From NCBI RefSeq assembly GCF_041687215.1, contig NZ_JAWLCI010000013.1:1-64000 (forward strand): a stretch of DNA of 64,000 nt, read 5' to 3'. Under the pieces are notes generated by a model, which was not told the DNA's origin, made no database searches, and saw only the letters and a list, made by a program, of their open reading frames with translations. This DNA is from Mariniphaga sp041687215 (GTDB lineage: Bacteria; Bacteroidota; Bacteroidia; Bacteroidales; Prolixibacteraceae). Positions 19,301 through 28,165 of this stretch are shown here, piece after piece. The position numbers and the translations under genes are program-made. Position 1 is the stretch's first letter, and each line of letters starts with the position of its first letter.

Positions 19301-19896
19301 AAGGAAATGGTTCGGGCCACATGAATATTAATATTAAAAATCTGGATGAATCAGATTTAAAAATTGGCGATGAAATTGCTGCTTTTGATGGTGAAATATG
19401 CGTTGGTACAGTTAAAATAAACGCATCAAATATAACCAATAATGCTGTTAGTATTCAAACATCGGTTTCAGATAATGAGATTATCAATGGTTTTACAGAA
19501 GGAAAACCCATCGAACTTAGAATCTGGCATATGAATAAAAGTGTAGAATCTCGGCCTAAGTTTGAACTTATTGAAGGAAATTTGAAATACCAAAAACATG
19601 GAAGTGTTTTTGTCCGTTTTATCGATCGGGAAACTATCGGATTTATTGCTTTTAATTCAATTGCAATGGATATATATCCAAATCCGGCCAGTGAGAAAGT
19701 GATGATAAAATTTTCTCAGTTGCCTGAAACGGGAACCCAAATCATTCTGACGGATATAACAGGGAAACAACTGATGATTCGCCAGGTGCAATCTACACAG
19801 GAAGTGTTGGATATTCAGTCTTTATCTACCGGACTCTATTTACTTAAGGTTACTTCCGGTGAAAACTACACTGTCAAAAAGTTAATCATTAATTGA
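16366..19896 (+). CDS. Second giant beta-helix surface protein with type IX sorting domain
   Basis: A paralogue of the gene at 11409, about 1176 residues. Signal peptide (PWTIVCLPVLLLFFTFSINA), beta-helix domain, only four sandwich repeats instead of eleven (about residues 600-780), the paired 'WN..S' domains, GDEIAAFDGE region, and a Por-type C-terminal sorting domain starting at MDIYPNPASEK. The central beta-helix is identical in protein sequence to the first copy over about 309 residues. ATG 16366 is chosen from the promoter box; ATG 16378 (MKKYF) is equally possible. It should be exported by the type IX system to the cell surface. The ligand or enzymatic activity is unknown. Its placement inside the polysaccharide locus suggests interaction with the exported glycan. 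Confidence 0.85.
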   Translation: MGTQMKKYFVAKNPWTIVCLPVLLLFFTFSINAKNYYVSNSGNDSNAGTAPETAWRTINQVNNTKFAPGDSILFERGGVWREGLKVPSSGASDNPIVFGAYDSGAKPVIDGADIISGMTNYAANIWKKAGITTTPNLMYLNGTVGIPQTSLGACTSEGDWYYDSETDVVSIYSANDPSGNVELGQRKQIVDLGSYENITLSNLTIQHSNESISNSGAVRSSSGSNIAIRECTIQKSGRYGAYFLNSPYLTIDNNIFLRNGESDKEGGNIRIHSSITGISNITFTNNQCNYSGDHGFLIGTASKATHITNVDIHGNQFNYNNAAGLYIQMLDSAVVYNNTFDGNGDPVDASEDYAIGITSCDNTDIYQNTITNQIFNDAIQLYADTTLRWGSSDNLRIFRNYIYGVVDGDGIGASIHGHNSCTNLLIAYNMIAEADHSGISLYHNSSTSSVSSVDIFNNTFYNNTQGAIWTSALFPLVLKNNIFTGNTATANVRHMSTVGGFLTTSNNLWYTTSGNVLYYEGINYSMATITDFEPSAQTGDPLFTDAADKDFTLQTGSPAINNGVDVGLKEDILGNPIVETPHIGAYESQKKSDEDITKSTTEEISICDGESYQNWTESGQYERTLTAASGADSVVTTNLTVNPVVHVSEDISILEGENYNGWTETGQYKRTLTAITGCDSIVTTNLTVALNKYTIEDIEICEGNSYEEWTTSGEHERTLTSASGADSIVTTNLTVNLVYYVSEDIYLLEGENYNGWSESGQYERTLTAVTGCDSIVTTSLFVHPHQIQSIVLEKDWNIFSSSLIPSGLALEDVLENLQINNLLIEIQDENGKTYRQSENGWINDIGEIQVTEGYKIRVHSSCVLEIKGHPVKLPLNIELKKGWNIISFPYNGVMDAMEVIQPLINAGILQKVQDEQGSSIENWGNLMGWINGIGNFKAGKGYLVQVNQNGVLTIPANYSKSGLILANETKTENFKTVFEGNGSGHMNINIKNLDESDLKIGDEIAAFDGEICVGTVKINASNITNNAVSIQTSVSDNEIINGFTEGKPIELRIWHMNKSVESRPKFELIEGNLKYQKHGSVFVRFIDRETIGFIAFNSIAMDIYPNPASEKVMIKFSQLPETGTQIILTDITGKQLMIRQVQSTQEVLDIQSLSTGLYLLKVTSGENYTVKKLIIN
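16891..17948 (+). repeat. Long near-identical block, copy B (beta-helix coding)
   Basis: Partner of 11973-13030. The left junction falls inside a codon run shared by both genes (GACCCCAGCGG). Sequence before it encodes the same fold but is clearly more diverged, which is the signature of gene conversion between the two paralogues. Confidence 0.9.
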
Positions 19897-20258
19897 TAAG
19901 ATTTATCAGTATAATTTTCCTCCGAAACCTTAAACTAAAAGTCTATAAACGATTAATGAATTCCAGTAAAACCAAGGATCATTACATTCTTGTACTTGCA
20001 ATTACTGTTTAAACATTAAAATAAGGGAAGGTATAATCGTCATTGTCTGGCCGCAGGCCGTATAGGTAACTTGACCCGATAAAGGTCGGGAACTGAAGTT
20101 GGACTTGACAATCTCAAAGTTCAATAGATTTCTTCTTCGCAGCCAGCTAATCCTCGAATTGACGGAAAACTCCTAACCCTCAACCCATAGCGCGATCCTT
20201 ACTTACTTTTTTTTGATGAATTCTGATAAGTAAACAAAAATGAAGAAAACCTGGATAA
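19897..20258 (+). other. Intergenic region with G/C-rich hairpin patches
   Basis: No gene is seen in these 362 bp. GGCCGCAGGCC lies near 20049-20059, and CCCGA-N6-TCGGG (20075-20090) could form a short stem. The base composition is richer in G+C than the flanking leaders. It separates the second surface-protein gene from the flippase gene. No full promoter pair was recognised. Confidence 0.4.
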
Positions 20259-21812
20259 ATGTCCAATTCCGAAAACAATAAACGTATCGCCAAAAACACC
20301 ATTCTGTTGTATTTCCGGATGTTCCTTACCATGGGCGTTTCGTTATATACTTCGCGAATTGTGTTAAATACCCTGGGTGTTGAAGATTTTGGTATTTACA
20401 ATGTAGTTGGCGGTGTGGTTACGATGTTCTCATTTCTGAACCATTCCATGGCGTTGGCAACACAACGATTTCTTTCGTTTGAATTGGGAAAAAAGAACTT
20501 TGAACAACTGAAAAAGGTTTTTAGTATGAGTGTTAACATTCATGCGATTATTGCAGTTGCCAGTTTTATTTTGGCCGAAACCATTGGTCTATGGTTTTTG
20601 AATACCAAACTGAATATACCTGCCGAACGGATGAGCGCCGCGAATTGGGTTTACCAATTCTCTATTTTTTCGTTTATGATCACGGTAATGAGGGTACCCT
20701 ATAATGCCACCATTATTGCACACGAACGTATGAGTGTTTATGCCTGGGTAAGTATTGTAGAGGTAATTTTAAAATTGATTATTGTTTTTGCTTTAGTCTG
20801 GTTAGGTTTCGATAAATTAAAGTTATATGCTGTTTTGATTTTTAGCGTTTCAGCATTGGTTTGGTTTCTATACAAAATCTATTGCAAGCGCAACTTTACC
20901 GAAACAAACTACCAGTTCTTATGGGAAAAATCATTGTACAAAACCTTGATCAATTACGCCGGTTGGAATCTTTTTGGCAATTTGGCGGTTGTTGCGTTTA
21001 ATCAAGGTATTAATATCATGCTAAATATATTCTTTGGTCCCGCTATAAATGCGGCTCGCGGTATAGCCTATCAGGTAAATGGAGCGGTAAGCAGTTTTTT
21101 TCATAATTTTCAAATGTCAATGAATCCACAGATTGTGAAGTCGTATGCAGCCGACGACCACCAATACATGCAACAACTCATCTTTCGGGGTTCTAAATAC
21201 TCCTTCTTCCTTTTATATTTCTTATCGCTCCCAATACTTTTACAAACCGAAACCATTTTAAAATGGTGGTTAAAATTGGTACCAGAATATACAGTATTGT
21301 TTTGCCAATTGATTTTGGCCGACGCTTTAATCAATTGTATTTCTGGTACGTTAAATACTGCCGTACACGCAACGGGAAAAATAAAAAAATATCAGGCAGT
21401 TGTGGGTGGAATACTGCTTTGTAATGTTCCGCTATCGTATATCTTCCTTAAATTAGGCTATCCACCACAAGTGACTCTTCTAATAACTATTAGTTTGTCG
21501 GTAACAGCCTTTTTTGCGCGTTTATCGATAATTATAAGACTCCTGAATTTTTCCGCAAGCGATTTTTTGCGGCAAGTTGTTCTGAAAGTTCTTATGGTTA
21601 CAGCCTTATCCTGTATTATTCCATTAGCTGTTCTGCTATTTGTAACCGAAGAAGGACTTATTCGCTTTCTGATCGTTTGTTCGCTTTCCTTCTTTTCAAC
21701 TATCATGATGGTGTATTCGATAGGATTAAATAATCAGGAAAGAAAATTTGTAAATATTAAGGTCAGTCAATTCATTACAAGAATAATATCATTTAATAAT
21801 TGCATTATATGA
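20259..21812 (+). CDS. Wzx-like oligosaccharide flippase (polysaccharide transporter family)
   Basis: A 517-residue integral membrane protein with about 12-14 hydrophobic helices. It starts with the typical N-terminal amphipathic start and first helix (KNTILLYFRMFLTMGVSLYTSRIVL) and continues into LGVEDFGIYNVVGGVV, a hallmark of this MATE-like/PST family. It should flip undecaprenyl-linked repeat units across the inner membrane before polymerisation. Its stop overlaps the start of the broken acyltransferase frame by 4 bp (ATGA), indicating translational coupling with that gene when it was intact. Confidence 0.9.
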   Translation: MSNSENNKRIAKNTILLYFRMFLTMGVSLYTSRIVLNTLGVEDFGIYNVVGGVVTMFSFLNHSMALATQRFLSFELGKKNFEQLKKVFSMSVNIHAIIAVASFILAETIGLWFLNTKLNIPAERMSAANWVYQFSIFSFMITVMRVPYNATIIAHERMSVYAWVSIVEVILKLIIVFALVWLGFDKLKLYAVLIFSVSALVWFLYKIYCKRNFTETNYQFLWEKSLYKTLINYAGWNLFGNLAVVAFNQGINIMLNIFFGPAINAARGIAYQVNGAVSSFFHNFQMSMNPQIVKSYAADDHQYMQQLIFRGSKYSFFLLYFLSLPILLQTETILKWWLKLVPEYTVLFCQLILADALINCISGTLNTAVHATGKIKKYQAVVGGILLCNVPLSYIFLKLGYPPQVTLLITISLSVTAFFARLSIIIRLLNFSASDFLRQVVLKVLMVTALSCIIPLAVLLFVTEEGLIRFLIVCSLSFFSTIMMVYSIGLNNQERKFVNIKVSQFITRIISFNNCII

Positions 21813-22393
21813 AATTCAAAAGTAAATTCAAAATTTATTTAATACAGACAATTGGTTTAACCGTCGATTATCTTCGGCGCATATAAATAAGTTATGCAGA
21901 AATTAGATATTTAAAAAAGATCATTAATAAAGGACCAAATATTAGAATCAATTATCCCGCATCAATGACTTTTCAAAATATAATAATAGGCACCAATTTC
22001 AGTATTGATTCAAATAGCAGGTTTTGGTGTTCCGAATCAAAGATTGATATTGAAAATAATGTTGTTTTTGGTCCAAATGTTACAATAATGCCCGGAGATT
22101 ATAATATCAGACAAATTGGTGAATATATAATTAATGTTCAGGAAAAACTTATTGATAACGACAAAGATGTGTACATATCTCAGGATACCTGGATTGGATG
22201 TAATGTAACAATATTGAAGGGAGTGACAATTGGCAGAGGTGCTGTTTTTGGAGCAGGCAGTGTTGTAGTGAAAGATGTACCTCCATATTCAATTGTTGAC
22301 GGGAACCCAGCTAAAATTATCTCTTATCGGTTTAATGAGGATGAAATAAAATTGCATGAATCAATACTCCTTAAATTCAAATCAGTTAAATAG
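21809..22393 (+). pseudogene. Hexapeptide acyltransferase interrupted by an in-frame TAA
   Basis: The frame starts at ATG 21809 (ATGA overlap with the flippase stop) and reads MKFKSKFKIYLIQTIGLTVD and on for 25 codons, then hits TAA at 21884-21886. It continues open in the same frame as ISYAEIRYLKK, INKGPNIRINYPAS and the hexapeptide core (VVFGPNVTIMPGD, DTWIGCNVTILKGVTIGRG, GNPAKI). The upstream part matches the usual N-terminus of WcaF/LpxA-like sugar O-acyltransferases, so one nonsense change has split a gene of about 194 codons. Re-initiation at ATG 21965 would give a 142-residue left-handed beta-helix core lacking the N-terminal helices, possibly still partly active. Sequencing error is an alternative. 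Confidence 0.8.
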
Positions 22394-22396
22394 TTT

Positions 22397-23922
22397 TATT
22401 AATTCTACTTTACTAAAATAAAATACGTTTAATAATTATTATATATGCCTGATTATTAGTATATTTAAATCATTATTAATCATCTCTGATCATTTTGACA
22501 ATGAAGCCAAAAAGAGCAGAGAAAAAAAATTTGTTTTTTAAAACCCAATTCGGCTCATCAAGCCTGACAAGTGTCAACAAGCTGATAGACAGCGCATATG
22601 AAGGGTTGTTTAGGGTGTACAGAATGAGTAGTACGCATACGGCGGCAGAGTATTTAGCGGGGCTGTTATAGTGCGAAAAAGGCCATGGCAATATGGAACG
22701 AATGGTAGAAAAAGTAGAAGATTCGGATTATAAGCGGTACATACATTTTTTGTCTGTCAGCAATTGGAGCGCACCTGCGGTAAACAATGCGACGTTGAGG
22801 GAAACCGACAAACTATTGAGGGCACAAAAGAAGCAAAGTGGCCTTCCGACAGGCCTTGTCCTTGATGAAACTTCGCATTTAAAAAAGGGACCCAAATCAG
22901 TAGGGGTTGCCCGTCAATATGCAGGAGTAGCAGGCAAGGTGGATAATTGCCAGGTTGCCGTCCATGTTTCATTGGCAAATGGTAAATTTTGCACTTTAGT
23001 TGGCACAGAACTTTTTCTGCCTGAAGGATGGACAAAGGACAAGAAACGATGTGAAGCAGCAGGCATACCAGGTCCGGAACAAAAATTTCAAACCAAACCT
23101 AAGCTGGCGTTGAAGTTAATAAAACAAATTATCGAGGCTGGAGCAGAATTTGATTTTGTCGGGGGCGATGGGCTGTATGGGCATAATGCAGAACTGACAA
23201 GGGCATTAGATGATTTGGATAGGTTTTATGTGTTGGATGTGCATAAGGACGAAACAGTTTTTCTGTCGAAACCCACGTTTTCAATTCCTGAACGCAAAGG
23301 CAATAAAGGCAGGATGCCCACGAATATACAGCCGGACATTCAGCCGGTCCAATTACAGGACTATATAAAAACGCTTACAGACAAGGATTTTACAACAGAG
23401 AATGTACGAAAGACAGCCAAGGGTTGGAAGGTGGCAAAAGTTCATACAGTAAAGGTTTGGCACTGGAACGGGAAAGAAGAAAAAGCCCGTGAAAGGACCT
23501 TGCTGGTTACCATATCAGAGAAAACAAAATTTTCATTGAGCAATGCAAACAAAGAAGAATATACCAATAAAGAATGGGCTTATTTTCAATGTAGCAGGTA
23601 TTGGGTAGAGAGATGTTTTGATGACTGTAAAAATGAATTAGGCATGTCAGATTATCAAGTAACTGGTTGGTTGGCCTGGCAACATCACATGGCTTTGGTA
23701 TTAATGGCAAGCCTGTATATCTTGAACCTGAAGCTTGAACAACAAGAAGAAATACCACTGCTAAGTGTCCGGGATGCAAGGTTATTAGTTATTGCAGTAA
23801 CATTTGCAACCCAAAAAGAAGTCGATCTCTGCATGGAACATATCCGAATCAGGCATCAAAAAAGACAAGCGGATATTGACAGATATTATAAGAAAACTTA
23901 ATTTGGTAAAGTAGAATTAATA
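22397..23922 (+). mobile_element. IS701-like insertion sequence (about 1.5 kb)
   Basis: Terminal inverted repeats at 22397-22417 and 23902-23922 match at 20 of 21 positions (core TTCTACTTTACYAAA). They bracket a DDE_5-type transposase frame. The outermost TTAA at both ends is palindromic and may be a 4-bp target duplication of the kind reported for the IS701 family; in that case the element proper is about 22403-23916. It sits 4 bp after the broken acyltransferase and just before the polymerase gene, in the same orientation as the locus. Confidence 0.8.
22501..23901 (+). pseudogene. IS701-family transposase with in-frame TAG
   Basis: From ATG 22501 the frame reads 56 codons ending in AEYLAGLL, then TAG at 22669-22671, and resumes in the same frame with CEKGHGNMERMVEKVEDSDY. 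It continues to the stop at 23901. The TAG is one base from CAG (Gln). The 402-residue remainder from ATG 22693 holds the DDE_5 features: GLVLDETSHLKKG with the first Asp, FVGGDGLYG with the second, and YWVERCFDDCKNELG with the Glu. Without the N-terminal domain the protein probably cannot bind the terminal repeats, so this copy is likely dead unless another copy acts in trans. Confidence 0.8.
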
Positions 23923-23956
23923 TCTTAAATAAACATGGACTAAAATATTTAATTTG

Positions 23957-25228
23957 ATGAATTCATCATTAGAAATTCAAAACAATAGATCTTTCCCAAT
24001 ATTAATTGGGCTAAATTATCTGGCGCTACTTATAATCGCTTTATTGTGGACCAATAAAAATTTAGTTGAACCCAACATAATTCTAAGGATTTTATTTACA
24101 ATATTATTTGCACTACCTTTGTTCAAATATCCTCATTTAGCTCCAGCTATTGTAACTATTTTTGTATCAATTCGACTTTTTTCTGTTGCTCCTTTTGGCT
24201 ATTTACCTTCTGCGCCATTATTTTATTTCATTTTGGGTTTAGCAATTTTTATTTTCCATCCAAAAAATTTAAAAGAGATTGATAATGAAAAAATTAGATT
24301 CTTAATTCTGTTGCCAATTATTTTATTTTCAAATGCAGTTAATTTCAATTTGAAATATGATTTTATTGTCTATTTATGCCTGATATATATAATGGGTCAT
24401 TTTATTAAGACGAAAGCTCATGTAAAATTAATTGAAATAGGTTTCGTAATTGTAACATTCAGTTTATCAGTTTATGCACTTGTTTTTTTGAATGAATTTG
24501 CTGTAGAGATTTACGGATCTAACTTTAATCGAGTGTATTGGACTGACCCAAATTACCTGGGAAGTGTAATAGCTATTGGAATAGTTATATCATTTTATTA
24601 TATTATCAATAATGAATTCAAAAAGTATTTTTACAGAATATTTGTGATATCAACCTTTGTATTGGGCATAATTACTCTAGGACTATTGGCTTCGAGAGGT
24701 GCTTTTATTGCTATAATATTGCCCTTGATTTACATTATCTTCACTAAAAACAAATCCATTCATAAATTAGCTATTTATTTAGTATTGGGTGCTATTTTCA
24801 TTTATATAATTAGTTTATCAAACATCTTTGGTGGTTTAATCGACCGATTTAATGATGATTCAATTTCAAGTGGTTCAGGAAGAATATTTATTTGGGAAAA
24901 GTCTTTATCTAGTTTTTCCAATTCCGATCCTTTTACCATATTTTTTGGAGGAGGTACCGATTATTCAAATGAACTTACTGGTAAATCAATTGGTAGAAAA
25001 ATATTTTCACCACATAATAATTTCCTGGCAATTCTTTATGATTATGGCATTATAGGGTTAATCTCATTTTTGTTTATTTTTTATAAACTAGTAAAAGAGA
25101 AATTAGCAGATAGCATGGCAATTGCATTAATCATGCTTTTGGGTGTAGTTTCTTTAACACTTGTACCGCTAATGTATCTGCCATTCTGGCTATTAATACT
25201 AACAATAAGTAAGCGACCAAATACATGA
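23957..25228 (+). CDS. O-antigen polymerase/ligase-type membrane protein (Wzy-like)
   Basis: About 423 residues with 10-12 hydrophobic helices and a large extracytoplasmic loop (about 290-350) carrying SGSGRIFIWEKSL and FSPHNNFLAILYDYGIIGL, matching the Wzy_C signature (R..IW and H..N/YG). It should polymerise flipped repeat units or ligate glycan. ATG 23957 is preferred over the adjoining TTG at 23954. It lies 34 bp beyond the right IS terminus, so its native promoter or operon link may have been altered. Its stop overlaps the next glycosyltransferase start by 4 bp (ATGA). Confidence 0.85.
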   Translation: MNSSLEIQNNRSFPILIGLNYLALLIIALLWTNKNLVEPNIILRILFTILFALPLFKYPHLAPAIVTIFVSIRLFSVAPFGYLPSAPLFYFILGLAIFIFHPKNLKEIDNEKIRFLILLPIILFSNAVNFNLKYDFIVYLCLIYIMGHFIKTKAHVKLIEIGFVIVTFSLSVYALVFLNEFAVEIYGSNFNRVYWTDPNYLGSVIAIGIVISFYYIINNEFKKYFYRIFVISTFVLGIITLGLLASRGAFIAIILPLIYIIFTKNKSIHKLAIYLVLGAIFIYIISLSNIFGGLIDRFNDDSISSGSGRIFIWEKSLSSFSNSDPFTIFFGGGTDYSNELTGKSIGRKIFSPHNNFLAILYDYGIIGLISFLFIFYKLVKEKLADSMAIALIMLLGVVSLTLVPLMYLPFWLLILTISKRPNT

Positions 25229-26319
25229 CGAACTTAAAAATTTCAATTAAAGGAACTTATCTTCCGGCAATCGGAGGTATTTCAACACATCTTTCACGTT
25301 TGGCACGCAAACTAAATGCTGAAGAAATACTTCACTACGTTTATAGTACAAATTCTTTAAATGGATATCATGATGAAAATATAAAATTGATTGACGTGTC
25401 TTATATTAAGCTTAGGTATGGTGTTTTTAAAAGTCTTTTATGGGTTTTTAGACATGGGATAACAGATCATTCAAAATGTTTTCATTTTCATGGACATCCA
25501 ATATGGGAATCGCCAACATTATTTTTGATGCTATTATTTAAAAAAAACATTGTTTATACCATTCATGATCAGATGATGCTGGCCGAAATTGATAATCTTC
25601 CTAAATCCTTAGTGCTTCTATTCAAAAATATTATAAAGAACAAATGTATTTATTGGATCGCTGTAAACGTTAATATACAGGAACAATTAATTAAGTTAGA
25701 GCCTAATGTTAAAAATATATCTGTCATTCCAGCATTTATTCCTGCAATTTCAACTAACGAACCATTAAACCATGAGATTGAGATCTTTCTAAAATCAAAA
25801 TCTCATACTATTTCTATTTATGCTCATTCAACCAGATTATTTGAAGGAAAAGATTTATATGGAATCGACCTGGCAATAAAATCTTTAGCTAAAGTAAGGG
25901 AAACTTTCCCTAAAGTTGGTTTAGTTATTTCAATTCCGGGAGATATTATTGATGATCAAATAAATAAATATCAAAAATTAATATTTAATCTTCAACTTAC
26001 TGACAATGTTTTACTAATGTTTCAGCCTGTTAATAATCCAATGAATCTATGGAAGAGAAGTAATATAGTACTTCGACCCACTTTGACCGATGGTGATTCA
26101 TTGGTTGTTAGAGAGGCATTATCACAAAATACGCATTTAATTGCGAGCGATGTAGTTTCCAGACCGGAAGGTACAATTTTGTTTAAATCTGAAGATATAA
26201 ATGACCTTTATTTAAAAATAGTAGAAACATTGAATACAAATGAGTCTAAAGCAACTAATATCAGTTCTCCAGATAATTATGAATTAATAAAATCTGTTTA
26301 TAATAGCTTTGATAAATAA
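25225..26319 (+). CDS. GT4-like glycosyltransferase (GT-B fold)
   Basis: A 364-residue GT-B protein. The N-terminal donor/acceptor domain opens with ISIKGTYLPAIGGISTHLSRLARKL, a glycine-rich loop typical of GT4. The C-terminal domain has RPTLTDGDSLVVREALSQNTHLIASD, the E-containing nucleotide-sugar motif in a slightly divergent form. It is cytoplasmic or membrane-associated, adding a sugar to the lipid-linked repeat unit. It is translationally coupled to the upstream polymerase gene. Donor and acceptor are unknown. Confidence 0.8.
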   Translation: MTNLKISIKGTYLPAIGGISTHLSRLARKLNAEEILHYVYSTNSLNGYHDENIKLIDVSYIKLRYGVFKSLLWVFRHGITDHSKCFHFHGHPIWESPTLFLMLLFKKNIVYTIHDQMMLAEIDNLPKSLVLLFKNIIKNKCIYWIAVNVNIQEQLIKLEPNVKNISVIPAFIPAISTNEPLNHEIEIFLKSKSHTISIYAHSTRLFEGKDLYGIDLAIKSLAKVRETFPKVGLVISIPGDIIDDQINKYQKLIFNLQLTDNVLLMFQPVNNPMNLWKRSNIVLRPTLTDGDSLVVREALSQNTHLIASDVVSRPEGTILFKSEDINDLYLKIVETLNTNESKATNISSPDNYELIKSVYNSFDK

Positions 26320-26455
26320 CTTAGTTAAAAGTCAATTATGATTTCTTCCTGTTCTTTTATTTCGCCTTTTGTAAAGCTGCCTTTATGAATCATCAAACCA
26401 TTTTTTCGGCACCGGGGTTATTCTGATTAGATAATGCTTAACAATAACAAAAAAA

Positions 26456-27082
26456 ATGAAATTTACTTCCATTATAAAAGCTACATTTCGCATAAATAGA
26501 TGGCATTTTTATATAGCCGATCTTTATTTGAATTTTATTCAGCCATCTGTTTGGAGGAAGAGGAATATTACTATTGGGAAAGATAATAATTGGTCAGGAT
26601 TTCCTATAATAACGATTGTAAAAGGGGCTACAATTGAAATTGGAAATAATTGTAGGGTGATCTCAAGAACAGAACAAACGGCACTTGGCGTAAGTCATAA
26701 AACGATAATTCGTGCTCTTACCCAGTATGCAAGAATAAAAGTTGGAGATAATGTTCGAATGAGTGGCACAACTATTTGTTCCGCAAAAAATATTGTCATC
26801 GGTAATAGATGTGTGATAGGTGCTGATGTGATAATTGCCGATACAGATTTTCATTCACTTGATCCTATAATACGCAGTTCACAAGAGGATAGCACAATGG
26901 CAAAATCTAAACCGGTAAACATTGGTAATGATGTATTTATTGGAGGGCGATCAATCATATTAAAAGGTGTAACATTAGGTGATAATGTTATTGTTGGAGC
27001 GGGAAGTGTTGTTACTAAAAGTTTTCCGGCTGGATCAATTATTGGTGGAAATCCGGCGATGTTAATCAAAACAATAAAATAA
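26456..27082 (+). CDS. Hexapeptide-repeat sugar O-acyltransferase (WcaF/WbbJ-like)
   Basis: A 208-residue left-handed beta-helix acyltransferase. Hexapeptide repeats run through RIKVGDNVRMSGTTICSAKN and IVIGNRCVIGADVII, the catalytic-type histidine lies in DTDFHSLD, and the C-terminal coil has VFIGGRSIILKGVTLGDNVIVGAGSVVTKSF, ending in GGNPAMLIK. It transfers acetyl (or another acyl) from CoA to a sugar hydroxyl. A 136-bp gap separates it from the preceding glycosyltransferase, and its stop overlaps the next start by 1 bp (TAATG). Confidence 0.85.
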   Translation: MKFTSIIKATFRINRWHFYIADLYLNFIQPSVWRKRNITIGKDNNWSGFPIITIVKGATIEIGNNCRVISRTEQTALGVSHKTIIRALTQYARIKVGDNVRMSGTTICSAKNIVIGNRCVIGADVIIADTDFHSLDPIIRSSQEDSTMAKSKPVNIGNDVFIGGRSIILKGVTLGDNVIVGAGSVVTKSFPAGSIIGGNPAMLIKTIK

Positions 27083-27981
27083 TGAAGGATATAGCTGTAT
27101 TAATTACATGTCACAACCGAAAAGAAAAAACGCTTTCTTGCCTAAAATATCTATTTATTGCCTATGATCATTATACGCATAAGAATACAAAATCTATTGA
27201 CATCAGTTTAAAGGTATATCTGACAGATGATGGTTGTACAGATGGCACTGCTGATAGTGTTAGAATACAATTTACCGACAGAGAAATACATATTCTTCAA
27301 GGAGATGGGAATCTATATTGGGCAGGAGGTATGCGACTGGCATGGAGAAAAGCATTAAAAGGCAATTATGATTTTTACTTGCTTTTAAATGACGACACCA
27401 TTGTTGTTGAGGATGTGTTTGAGAAGTTATTTGAAGCCCATGCATATAGTATTAAAACCTATGAAAAAGATGGAATTTATTCAGGTTGTACAAGTGCAGG
27501 AAATAATCCTCAAAAAATAACTTATGGAGGAGATGTTTGGGTAAATCAGTTTTTTGCTACAAAAAAAAGATTATCACCTAACGGAGAACCTCAATTAGTC
27601 GATATGGCAAATGCTAATATACTTCTGATATCCAAAAGTGTAATTGAACGAATTGGTATTTTCTGTGATAAATATACACATGGAATGGCTGATTTTGATT
27701 ACACAATCCAGGCAAGAAAAAAAGGTATTCCAGTTTTAATAGCTTCTGATACATGCGGAATATGTGATAAGGATCATTCATTCAGCTACCAGGAATTTGC
27801 CAAACTTAATTATTCAAAAAGAAAAAAATATTTAAATTCCCCCAAAGGTTCAGCAAAAAATTATCTCTTATTTATGAAAAGAAATGTTATCCATCGATAT
27901 CCACTGGTTTATTTTGGATATATATCCAAGTTGTTTTTCCCTAAAATGTATTTATGGTTATCCAAAAAAAGATATTTATAA
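27082..27981 (+). CDS. GT2 family glycosyltransferase (rhamnosyltransferase-like)
   Basis: A 299-residue GT-A enzyme. It opens with VLITCHNRKEKTLSCL, the nucleotide-binding region contains LTDDGCTDGT, the metal-binding acidic motif is LLLNDDTIV, and GDGNLYWAGGMRLAW is typical of the rhamnosyltransferase-like GT2 group. MADFDYTIQARKKG near residue 210 carries the likely acceptor-side aspartate. It should act on the cytoplasmic face in repeat-unit assembly, possibly transferring rhamnose or a related 6-deoxy sugar (substrate inferred). It is coupled to the preceding acyltransferase. Confidence 0.85.
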   Translation: MKDIAVLITCHNRKEKTLSCLKYLFIAYDHYTHKNTKSIDISLKVYLTDDGCTDGTADSVRIQFTDREIHILQGDGNLYWAGGMRLAWRKALKGNYDFYLLLNDDTIVVEDVFEKLFEAHAYSIKTYEKDGIYSGCTSAGNNPQKITYGGDVWVNQFFATKKRLSPNGEPQLVDMANANILLISKSVIERIGIFCDKYTHGMADFDYTIQARKKGIPVLIASDTCGICDKDHSFSYQEFAKLNYSKRKKYLNSPKGSAKNYLLFMKRNVIHRYPLVYFGYISKLFFPKMYLWLSKKRYL

Positions 27982-28165
27982 CTACCTATTATTTGATCAA
28001 GGAAATATTCAATAAATTTTTAGATTTTTTAATGTAATGAATTCTACCTGCTTAATTTTCAAATATGCACCTTCATAACGGATGTCTATTTGTAAGCTTC
28101 TTGAAAATGAATTGCATTGCAATTTTTATTTTACAAGCTGCATATATTTTAACTGATTTAAATAA

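Noticed and set aside
11409..19896. Long repeats considered as a possible CRISPR or composite transposon
   Set aside because: The repeats are in-frame protein-coding duplications, with no spacer structure and no transposase or inverted ends around them.
21884..22671. Two nearby in-frame stops (TAA, TAG) taken as evidence of stop-codon recoding
   Set aside because: The stops differ, other genes use TAA, TAG and TGA normally as terminators, and no tRNA or recoding element was seen. Two independent lesions are simpler.
26320..26455. Short minus-strand frame (MIHKGSFTKGEIKEQEE...) between two glycan genes
   Set aside because: About 22 codons with no family resemblance or start context; could be a relic but cannot be supported.
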